Of a stretch of 64,000 nt of DNA, positions 27,988 to 34,720 are shown piece after piece. The stretch spans positions 186,001-250,000 of the forward strand of contig NZ_VKAB01000012.1 in NCBI RefSeq assembly GCF_009769385.1, written 5' to 3'. Each line of letters starts with the position of its first letter. Position 1 is the stretch's first letter. Position numbers and translations under genes: made by a program. Origin of the DNA: Saccharothrix deserti (GTDB lineage Bacteria; Actinomycetota; Actinomycetes; Mycobacteriales; Pseudonocardiaceae). The notes under the pieces are model-generated. The model was not told the origin of the DNA, searched no databases, and saw only the letters and a list, made by a program, of their open reading frames with translations.

Positions 27988-29005
27988 GAACCGCTCCACC
28001 ATCTCCATCGCCCTCAACGTAGTAATCAGCCAGCTCGTGCGGAGCGTACGCACCGCGATCGGTCACCACCGAGGTCACGAACCGCGGCGGCGTGACGTCG
28101 AACGCCGGGTACAGCCCGCGCGCCCGATCGGTGGCCGTGCGGCGGCCCAGCGTGTGCAGCACGTCGTCACCGGGCCGGTACTCGATCGGCACGTCGCCGG
28201 CGGTGGGCGCGAGCCGGTCCGGCGCCTGCACCATGGCCAGGAACGGCAGGTCGAACGCCTGTGCCGCGACGGCCAGGCCGAGCGTGCCGACCTTGTTGAC
28301 CACGTGCCCGTCCATGGTGACCCGGTCGGCGGCGGTCAGCAGCACGTCGACCTGCCCGGTCGACATGACGGCCGCGCCCATGCCGTCCGTGATGAGGGTC
28401 GTGTCGACGCCCATCTCGGCCAGGGTCTCCGCGGTCAGGCGGGCGCCCTGGAGGTACGGGCGGGTCTCCGTGCACACGAACCGCAAACGTTTGCCCATGG
28501 CCTGAGCGGCGGTGACGGTCTCGGTCAGGTAGAGGTCGGCCCAGCAGTGCGTGAGCACGGCGCCCTCGTCCGGCAACAGCTCGGCGGTGTGCGCGCCGAG
28601 CCGGCGGCTGCGTTCGCGGTACCGCTCGTCCCCCGCCTCCGCGCCCTTCAGCGCACCGGCTTCGAGGTCGTCGTCATCGTCCACGCCGGCCAGCACGGCG
28701 GCGACCGCCTTGCGCAGGTGGTTGTTGGTGCGGCGGGTGGCGATCAGCAGCTGTCCGGCCTGGTCGAGGTAGGCGCGGGCCTCTTCACGAGGCAGGCCGC
28801 GGGCTTCGCGGGCGGCGAGCACCATGCCCCACAGCGCGGCGAAGTACGGGCCCGAGGACTGCGTGACCATGTCCTCGATGGCCTTGGCGACCTCGGCCAC
28901 CGTGGCGCAGCGCACCCACACCTTCTCGAACGGGAAGTTCCGCCGGTCCAGCACGTGCACGCCGTCGTCTTCGAGGCGCACGCTGCGCGCGAGCAGCGGC
29001 TCCAT
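27980..29005 (-). CDS. mtnA: Methylthioribose-1-phosphate isomerase (eIF2B-alpha family)
   Basis: 341 residues. The catalytic Cys lies in VLTHCWADL, not in the more common THCNAG form, and the acid in TDGMGAAVM. ADRVTMDGHVVNKVGTLGLAV is the family C-terminal signature. The unusual Cys-loop and acidic DDDDD insert set it apart from typical MtnA, so this may be an actinobacterial subtype or act on a related pentose phosphate. The operon context (mtnC, mtnB, mtnD) supports MtnA. TGATG coupling to the upstream gene. Confidence 0.85.
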   Translation of the reverse strand: MEPLLARSVRLEDDGVHVLDRRNFPFEKVWVRCATVAEVAKAIEDMVTQSSGPYFAALWGMVLAAREARGLPREEARAYLDQAGQLLIATRRTNNHLRKAVAAVLAGVDDDDDLEAGALKGAEAGDERYRERSRRLGAHTAELLPDEGAVLTHCWADLYLTETVTAAQAMGKRLRFVCTETRPYLQGARLTAETLAEMGVDTTLITDGMGAAVMSTGQVDVLLTAADRVTMDGHVVNKVGTLGLAVAAQAFDLPFLAMVQAPDRLAPTAGDVPIEYRPGDDVLHTLGRRTATDRARGLYPAFDVTPPRFVTSVVTDRGAYAPHELADYYVEGDGDGGAVHE

Positions 29006-30135
29006 CAGCTGTACCCGGTGAACGGGGCGTGCTCACCGGTGAGGAAGTACGCGCCGACCTCGCGGGCCTTGTACGACACCGGGTCGTGGAGGGTGAGCGT
29101 GCGGGCGTTGCGCCAGAACCGGTCGAAGGCGTACCCGGCCGCGGTGGCACGGGCGCCGCACAGCTCGAACACCCGGCTGGTGGTCTGGTTGGCGACCTTC
29201 GTCGACACGACCTTGGCGGACGAGATGGCGGCGGCGGTCTCGGCGCGTTCGTCGGCGGTCAGGTCGGCGCCGCGTTCGGAGGCCTGGTGCAGCCGGTCCG
29301 AGGCGTGGTCGGTGAGGAAACCTGCGGCCTGGGTTTCGGAGACCAGCTCGCCGTAGGTGCCGAGGATGTACGGGTCTGCGGTGGCCGTGTCGACACCGCT
29401 GAGGAACCACGGGCGGGTGGTCGTGCGGGTGTACTGGGCGGCTTCGGCCAGGGCGCCCTCGGCCATCGCCACGTACAGCTGGGCGAGCACGAGCTGGAAG
29501 CCCAGGGCGGCCAGTGAGAGGCGCGGGTTCGTCTCGTCGTGCACGCCCAGGACCTGGTCGGCGGGCACGTGGACGTGGTCGAACACCACGCCGCCGCTGG
29601 CGGTGAGGCGTTGGCCGATGTTGTCCCAGTCACCCGCGTAGGTGATGCCCTCGGCTTTCGCGTCGAGGGTGAAGGTCACCTTGTCGCCGTTGTCGGTGCG
29701 GGTGGCGCTGACCACGAGCCGGTCGGCCACCGAGGCGCCGGTGGCGAACGTCTTGCGGCCCGTGACCTCGAACCCGCCGTCGACGGGCCGCAGTTCCAGC
29801 GCCGCGTCCAACGGGTTGCTGACGCCTGCCCAGAAGAGATCGGCGCCGGACAGGTTGTCGCCGGCCGGGGTGTCGAACAGCCCGCTGCGCCAAACCTGCA
29901 GGTAGTGGTAGCCGAGCAGGTGCCCGACGTTGGCATCGGCCGCACCGACGACCCTGGTCACGGCCTGCTGCGTGGCCCAGTCGCCGATCGCCAGCACGCC
30001 GGACCGCCGCAGGGCGTCGACCTCGGCCGCGGGCTCCGCACCGCGCCGGTCACGCTCCGCCGCGTCCACCCGCAACGCGGTGGCCAGCTCCTCGGCGACG
30101 GTCAGCCACTTCTGCCGACCATCGGTGCTCGTCAT
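29005..30135 (-). CDS. Acyl-CoA-dehydrogenase-fold flavoprotein (SfnB/DszC-like), first gene of mtn operon
   Basis: 376 residues with the acyl-CoA dehydrogenase fold but closest in layout to the SfnB/DszC sulfur-acquisition monooxygenases. Seen are GYHYLQVWR near residue 75, FWAGVSNP, GRKTFATGASVADRLVVSA, and a C-terminal ELCGARAT...RFWRNARTLTLHDP. DszC-type enzymes use FMNH2 and oxygen to attack a sulfur or carbon next to it. Being first in a methionine-salvage operon, it may oxidise a methylthio compound. GGAGG 8 nt before ATG. Confidence 0.8.
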   Translation of the reverse strand: MTSTDGRQKWLTVAEELATALRVDAAERDRRGAEPAAEVDALRRSGVLAIGDWATQQAVTRVVGAADANVGHLLGYHYLQVWRSGLFDTPAGDNLSGADLFWAGVSNPLDAALELRPVDGGFEVTGRKTFATGASVADRLVVSATRTDNGDKVTFTLDAKAEGITYAGDWDNIGQRLTASGGVVFDHVHVPADQVLGVHDETNPRLSLAALGFQLVLAQLYVAMAEGALAEAAQYTRTTTRPWFLSGVDTATADPYILGTYGELVSETQAAGFLTDHASDRLHQASERGADLTADERAETAAAISSAKVVSTKVANQTTSRVFELCGARATAAGYAFDRFWRNARTLTLHDPVSYKAREVGAYFLTGEHAPFTGYS

Positions 30136-30153
30136 GCCCTGCCTCCACCTGAC

Positions 30154-30208
30154 CGACGGCTCAGCCGTCGCCTGCTCGTCCGCGTGCTCGTCCGCGTTCC
30201 AGCAGGCG
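30154..30208 (-). promoter_or_regulatory. Two-stem structured leader of the mtn operon
   Basis: On the transcribed strand, CGCCTGCT...AGCAGGCG (30201-30208 with 30169-30176) forms one stem. It is followed at once by the near-perfect dyad CGACGGCT-G-AGCCGTCG (30154-30170), which shares two bases with the first. A 12-nt tandem (TGCTCGTCCGCG, twice) fills the loop of the first stem. It lies 18-73 nt before the start codon. It does not match SAM riboswitch cores I know. Confidence 0.45.
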
Positions 30209-30286
30209 AGCCTAATCGCCGGCGAGCGCCGTGAGCTGAGCGTTCCGCCACATGGGAGACCGGCCGGTCCTGGTCGGGTCCGCCGG

Positions 30287-31444
30287 TCACGCGCCAGGGC
30301 GGTAGCCGTGCATGAGACCGGCGTCGGCCAGCAGTTTCTGGACGGACTGACCGCGGTAGCGGCGGCGCGTGGCGTCGATGTGGGACCGCCACACCCGGCG
30401 ATCCGCTCGCCACGCCGTCAGGTAGTCCACGCACAGCTGGGGCTCGATGAGCCGGTTGCGGCCGCGGGCGGCTTTCAGGGCGGCGATCATGCGGTCCTTG
30501 GCGGCGCCGTCCGGTTCGACGTCGTCGACCATGGTGATGACCTCGTCGATGAACCGCCTGCGCCGGCCGAGGAAGCGCCGCCAGTACGCGGCGGTGGCGT
30601 CGGTCAGGCCGTGGCCGGTGTCCAGCAGCCCGAACAGCCCTTCGGCGAGGCAGTCGCCCAGCTCCTCGGTGCGGGCGCGCATGGTGTCCCGGTACGGGTC
30701 GTACGGCTGCTGGATGGCCAGCCCGGTCACCGCCGACGGCGACAGGCCGGTGTCGTTGAGCAGGAAGAACCAGTCTTCGTTGTAGATGTTGGGGAAGAAC
30801 GACGTGAACGACTCCCGGCCGATCGCGAGCGCGCCGGTGCCGATGAACGTGTCCTGGTCGCCGCCCGCGTCGCGGTAGGCGTGGCAGACCACGGAGTTGT
30901 CCGGGTAGCCGCCGACCGAGAGCCCGACGCCGGTGAAGTCGTCGAGCAGACCCACGGCGTCGGCCAGGTCGTCGGGGCGCGGGATCATGACGTCGTCGTC
31001 CACGTAGACGACCCGTTCCCAGCCGGCCACGGCCGCCAACAGCAGTCCGAGGTTGCGCTTCAGGCTGGTGTCGGTGCGGCGGTCGAACTTGCCGCCGCGG
31101 AGCATCTTCGTCGTCCGGAAGTCCGGGACGAGGTCGGCGGGAGCCTCGGCGATGTCGGCGGCGACGATCTCCACGCCCGCGCGTTCGGCCAGCGCGGTGG
31201 CGGCGTCCGCGGACGAACGGCGGCTGCACAACGTGACCAGCGTGCACCGGTGGTGCTTCGCGAGTGCGACGACCGTCTCGAGGTAGGCGGTGGGTCGCGA
31301 GGTCGGCACGATGATCGCGTCGACCTTCGCCGGGACGGCGACGGCGTTCCGGGCCAGCAGGTGCCGGTGGGACGCGTGGTGGTTCGCCGACCGGGGGCCT
31401 TGCGTCTCGCGGTGGGGCACGAGCGCAGGGGCTGCGACGTTCAA
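30287..31444 (-). CDS. Glycosyltransferase-like protein coupled to an HTH gene
   Basis: About 385 residues from TTG 31444, which overlaps the upstream stop (TTGA) with GGAGGG 7 nt before. An ATG at 31462 is an alternative start. VDAIIVPTSRP near the N-terminus, RVVYVDDDVMIPRP (DxD-like metal site) and FIGTGALAIGRE indicate a GT-A fold. There is no signal peptide or membrane helix, so it is cytoplasmic. The HTH gene before it is co-transcribed, an unusual pairing. Acceptor unknown. Confidence 0.75.
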   Translation of the reverse strand: MNVAAPALVPHRETQGPRSANHHASHRHLLARNAVAVPAKVDAIIVPTSRPTAYLETVVALAKHHRCTLVTLCSRRSSADAATALAERAGVEIVAADIAEAPADLVPDFRTTKMLRGGKFDRRTDTSLKRNLGLLLAAVAGWERVVYVDDDVMIPRPDDLADAVGLLDDFTGVGLSVGGYPDNSVVCHAYRDAGGDQDTFIGTGALAIGRESFTSFFPNIYNEDWFFLLNDTGLSPSAVTGLAIQQPYDPYRDTMRARTEELGDCLAEGLFGLLDTGHGLTDATAAYWRRFLGRRRRFIDEVITMVDDVEPDGAAKDRMIAALKAARGRNRLIEPQLCVDYLTAWRADRRVWRSHIDATRRRYRGQSVQKLLADAGLMHGYRPGA

Positions 31445-32538
31445 CTCTGGCCCTCCGGCCATTCGAAGAGTCGGGATTCGGACAGGTTCCAGTCCGGCGT
31501 GACCACCTGGCCGTTCACGACCTGCACCCTGGTCAGGATGCTGTACGAATCGAGGCCTGGGAATCGCTGCTTCAGGTACTCCGCGTTGCGGTCGCGGAAC
31601 CTGCCGTCCGTGAGCGCACGCACGACTCCGAGGGTCCCCCGGCCGTACATGCCGTTGCAGATCGTCACCGTTCGCTTGTGGTTGAACGGGTTGATCCCGC
31701 GGTAGAAGTGGGCGACGTCCTCTTGGAGGATCTCGTTGCCGCGGATCTTGGCGAGCTTGGGCGCGTAGAGGCGTTCCTCGTCGTCCTCCGTGTGCACCAC
31801 GAACCCGCCCGACTCGGATTCGTCGTGCCTGGCGACCTGGGTGACGGGCATGTCGACCCGTTTCAGCAGCTCGCGGGTGAGCACGTTCCAGTCCACGCCG
31901 CCCAGCAGCACGAGGTGCGTGGTGTAGTCGTCCGGTACCAGGTCGGAGGCGATGCGGAAGTTGACCTGGCTGTTGGGGTTGAGCGCGCGGATGTGGCCGT
32001 GCAGCTCGATCAGGGCGTCGAGGTCCGCGTACGTGTAGAGCTCGACGTAGTCCGGCTGGGTGGGATCCGCGTACGGCATCTGGGCGCGCATGTCCGGTGG
32101 GAGCTGGGCGACCACGATCGTGATGACGTGGCGGTCGTCGAAGTACCAGAAACCGCGATTGGCGCGGTCCTGCAGCGGTGGCGTGCCGGTGTCGCGTTGT
32201 TCGGCGGCGGCCCGGAGGTCGGTCAGTTCGTTCAGCAGCTCTTCGCGGTGGCGCAGTTCGTCGGGGGTCAGCTCGTCCGGCGGGATCAGCCGGTAGGGGC
32301 GCTGCTCGACGGAGCGCTTGGTGGCGAAGAACGTGGCGTAGGCGACGAGGCGGTGCAGCGGCGGTGTCTTGGGCTTGCTGCGGCTCTCCCACGACGACAG
32401 CAGGGGCACGCTGGCCGGCTTGTCGGCACTGAACGCCTGAGCAAGATCACTCTGCGTGATCGTCACATCAGGCCAGTGTTCCTCGCGCAACGCCCGAAGG
32501 CGGTGCGCCAGCAAGTGGGAGTCACCCGTAACGGCCAC
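31441..32538 (-). CDS. XRE-type HTH protein with unknown C-terminal alpha/beta domain
   Basis: 365 residues from GTG 32538 (GAAGGG 9 nt upstream). An ATG at 32568 is in frame but falls inside an inverted repeat. The N-terminal HTH reads TITQSDLAQAF...PLLSSWESRSKPKTPPLHRL. The C-terminal 230 residues start with FWYFDDRHVITIVVAQLP, and contain YTYADLDALIELHGHIRALNP and DYTTHLVLLGGVDWN. I do not recognise this as a named domain. It may be a sensor or enzyme. It is coupled to the glycosyltransferase by TTGA overlap and divergent from a small membrane protein. Confidence 0.75.
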   Translation of the reverse strand: MAVTGDSHLLAHRLRALREEHWPDVTITQSDLAQAFSADKPASVPLLSSWESRSKPKTPPLHRLVAYATFFATKRSVEQRPYRLIPPDELTPDELRHREELLNELTDLRAAAEQRDTGTPPLQDRANRGFWYFDDRHVITIVVAQLPPDMRAQMPYADPTQPDYVELYTYADLDALIELHGHIRALNPNSQVNFRIASDLVPDDYTTHLVLLGGVDWNVLTRELLKRVDMPVTQVARHDESESGGFVVHTEDDEERLYAPKLAKIRGNEILQEDVAHFYRGINPFNHKRTVTICNGMYGRGTLGVVRALTDGRFRDRNAEYLKQRFPGLDSYSILTRVQVVNGQVVTPDWNLSESRLFEWPEGQS

Positions 32539-32559
32539 GTCCGCGCACCCTTCAGTGAA

Positions 32560-32709
32560 CTTCAGCATATCAGCTGAAGAGCGAAACATACACGATTGCG
32601 GAGAAAAGTCACGACTCGATACCCCCAGAAGGGCCTTGTCAGTCAAGTACAGCTGGACTTACCCTCATGTTACTGAGGTTCAGTCAACTTCAGTGAGTCT
32701 AGGTGAAGT
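32560..32709. promoter_or_regulatory. Cluster of TTCAGT/ACTTCA inverted repeats in divergent promoter
   Basis: Three dyads share the same sequence: CTTCAGC...GCTGAAG (32560-32579), ACTGA-GGT-TCAGT (32672-32684) and ACTTCA...TGAAGT (32687-32709). They sit between the HTH gene and the divergent small membrane protein gene. They are plausible operators for the HTH protein, at both promoters. This is lower-GC sequence than its surroundings. Confidence 0.5.
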
Positions 32710-32737
32710 TCACCCAGGAAGCCATCCGGGGGTCGCT

Positions 32738-32974
32738 ATGAACACGCTCACCGCATTAGCTCAAACGTCTCAGACCACCGAGTGGACGCCACTCGTGGTG
32801 ATGATCATGATGGGCGCGTTGGCGCTGGTCATGGGCCTGGCCCGGCTGCTCCGCCGGGTGCTGGGCATGCTCACCCGGATCCTCCTGTCGGCCGGAGCGG
32901 CCATGACGGGGATCGCCACGATGCTCGCCCTGTGCACGGTCATGACCACCGTCCTGCTGGTCTACGTGCGCTGA
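32738..32974 (+). CDS. Small two-helix membrane protein
   Basis: 78 residues from ATG 32738, after a GGGGGT stretch. Two hydrophobic helices (about 17-36 and 47-75) are split by a basic loop (RLLRRVLG). No family recognised. It is divergent from the HTH gene and 67 nt before the Tat-exported protein. A real gene is likely from its codon pattern and placement, but this is not certain. Confidence 0.5.
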   Translation: MNTLTALAQTSQTTEWTPLVVMIMMGALALVMGLARLLRRVLGMLTRILLSAGAAMTGIATMLALCTVMTTVLLVYVR

Positions 32975-33041
32975 ACCGCCGCGTGCGGCCAACCCCCTTC
33001 GACTACGGTATGCGGGCCCGCATCGAAGGGGGAGTCGCACG

Positions 33042-33866
33042 ATGGACCTGTCGCGCAGATCGTTCCTGGGGGGAACCGCCGTCGCCGTAGGGGTGACCGC
33101 GACCCTCGGGACGACCGCGTTGGCCGAGGCCCAGCCACCGCGTCCACATCAGACGTCCACACCGCACTTGCTCGAGGCCGAGCAACTCGTCGGCTACCTG
33201 TCGTTGCCGACCTGCCCGTTGGCCAACAACACGTACAAGGAGCCGGATCAGCCGAACGTGGTCCGGTGGGGTTCACCCGGTGACGCGTCCGGGTGGGTCA
33301 ACCAGAGCCAGTGCGCGTCGTTCCTGACGGCCGTGCTGAAGCGCACGTACAGGTGGGCGACCTCGGGTTTCTTCAGCGCCCACTTCGGACTCGCGAGCCC
33401 GTTCGCGCGTGACTACCGGGCCGCGTTCGCCGAGCGGGAGATCCCGCACTTCGAGCGCGTCACCAGAGTGGCGGACCTCCGGCCGGGTGATCTGATCGCC
33501 GTCGACTACCGCAACGACCAGGACACCAACACCGGGCACGTGGTGATGGTGCGTTCGGTCAAGGGCGTCTACACCGCGCCCAGCTCCAGCCTGAACTTCC
33601 CCGGTGAGACGCAGTACGCGGTGGAGGTCGTCGACTGCACGTCCGCGCCGCACGGCGTGTACGGGGTGGGCAACTACTTCCGGTTCCCGGACAACCGGAT
33701 CTTCAACGCGACCGCCGAGACGAACGGCGCGGGCTACGGGCACATGATGTTCTACGCCTCGGACACGACCGGCGAGTTCGCCCGGTACCGCTGGAGCGTC
33801 AACACGTCGTCCGCCGGCACGTTCACCATGGCCCAACGCCCCGTCTCCGCCGCCCGCATCGCCTGA
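33042..33866 (+). CDS. Tat-exported NlpC/CHAP-like Cys-His protein
   Basis: 274 residues. N-terminal twin-arginine signal SRRSFLGG with a hydrophobic stretch to about residue 28. The mature part has a Cys-led helix (NQSQCASFL), then DLRPGDLIAVDY and TNTGHVVMVRS. Cys, then His in a GHVVMV strand is the order of NlpC/P60 and CHAP cysteine peptidases, and DLRPGDLI is a common lead-in. A peptidoglycan or amide hydrolase is likely but not shown. Repeat array E follows. Confidence 0.72.
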   Translation: MDLSRRSFLGGTAVAVGVTATLGTTALAEAQPPRPHQTSTPHLLEAEQLVGYLSLPTCPLANNTYKEPDQPNVVRWGSPGDASGWVNQSQCASFLTAVLKRTYRWATSGFFSAHFGLASPFARDYRAAFAEREIPHFERVTRVADLRPGDLIAVDYRNDQDTNTGHVVMVRSVKGVYTAPSSSLNFPGETQYAVEVVDCTSAPHGVYGVGNYFRFPDNRIFNATAETNGAGYGHMMFYASDTTGEFARYRWSVNTSSAGTFTMAQRPVSAARIA

Positions 33867-33889
33867 CCCTCACCCATTGGCGGGACCCT

Positions 33890-34021
33890 GAGTGTTGAAC
33901 TCACCCCTCCCGAACGTTCGACTCTCGCTACCTGAGTGTTCGACTCACGCGAGAGTCGAACCTCCAGGTCCCGAGAGTCGAACACCCGGGGTGGGTGAGT
34001 TCAACGTTCAGGTGTTGATCA
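33890..34021. repeat. 22-bp repeat array E (6 units)
   Basis: In-phase units start at 33890, 33912, 33934, 33956, 33978 and 34000. Cores: GTGTTGAACTC, GAACGTTCGACTC, GTGTTCGACTC, TCGAACCTCC, TCGAACACCC and TTCAACGTTCAGG. It runs from 23 nt after the preceding stop to the base before the stop of the degraded GH20 gene. Here the TCGAAC flavour dominates and the TCCTACG flavour is absent. Confidence 0.83.
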
Positions 34022-34714
34022 TCACGGCGAGGGTTGGGGCCAGGGGACTTGGGGTGAGCGGTGGTGGGCGATGCCCAGCGCGGACCAGCGCGGGGCTTGG
34101 GCGGCCAGGCGGACGCGGAAGGCGTCCCGGTCGTGCGTCGACCACGGTGACCAGCCCAGTTCGGCTATCGCGGGCAGGCGCGGGAACGCCATGAGTCGAT
34201 GTGGGCGGGCGTCACGACCGCTTCCGTCCACAGTGGAGCTTCCACGCCGTGGACGGCGGACTCGGGCACGCCGCTGACGTACGCGCCGGGGTTCCAGCTG
34301 GTCGAGGTACCGCTTGACCGTGTCGACCGGGTGGAAGTGGCGGGCCACGTCGAGCATCGCGCTCCGGTGGCCGAAACGCGGGTAGTCGGTGATCGTCGCG
34401 CCGGGGAGCGTCCACGGGCCTGCCTGGGTGTTCGCGCGGATCTGCACGGACGCGGCGGTGATGACGAGGTGGTAGCCCTGGTCACCGACGGCCGCAGGCG
34501 CACCGCCGATGAGCAGCGCGATGCCGTCCGTCGGAGAGTCGGCGGTGACGCCGGCGGCGGGCTGCACCGACACCGGCACGGGGACCAGGCTTTGCAGGGG
34601 TTCGGCGGCCGAGGCCGTGGTGGTGTCGGAGCCGGCGTTCCAGACGACGGTCGCGCCGAACACCACGACCAGGACGGCGAGCACGCCCGCGAGTTTCACA
34701 GTCGGTCCTGTCAC
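34022..34714 (-). pseudogene. GH20 beta-N-acetylhexosaminidase remnant, internally deleted and frameshifted
   Basis: The N-terminal part is intact: a membrane-type signal, LVPVPVSVQPAAG, YHLVITAASVQIRA and PRFGHRSAMLDVARHFHPV, as in GH20 enzymes. After YLDQLE the frame jumps. Another frame (near 34210-34310) reads GVPESAVHGVEAPLWTEAV, and the first frame resumes at MAFPRLPAIAELGWSP. The roughly 250-residue catalytic middle, with the Asp-Glu pair, is missing, and at least one frameshift remains near 34200. It cannot be active. GTG start. Confidence 0.85.
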
Positions 34715-34720
34715 TGATGG

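Noticed and set aside
30136..30286. SAM riboswitch before the mtn operon
   Set aside because: None of the conserved core stretches of SAM-I, SAM-II or SAM-IV could be found; only generic stems are present.
33956..33999. tRNA T-arm-like sequence (GGTTCGACTC) in the arrays
   Set aside because: The similarity is limited to the core of some units on one strand. There is no acceptor stem, anticodon arm or D arm around any of them.
34022..34714. GH20 remnant as an intact 230-residue gene
   Set aside because: Although open, the frame passes through non-GH20 Arg-rich sequence where another frame holds GH20 motifs, and the catalytic pair is absent.
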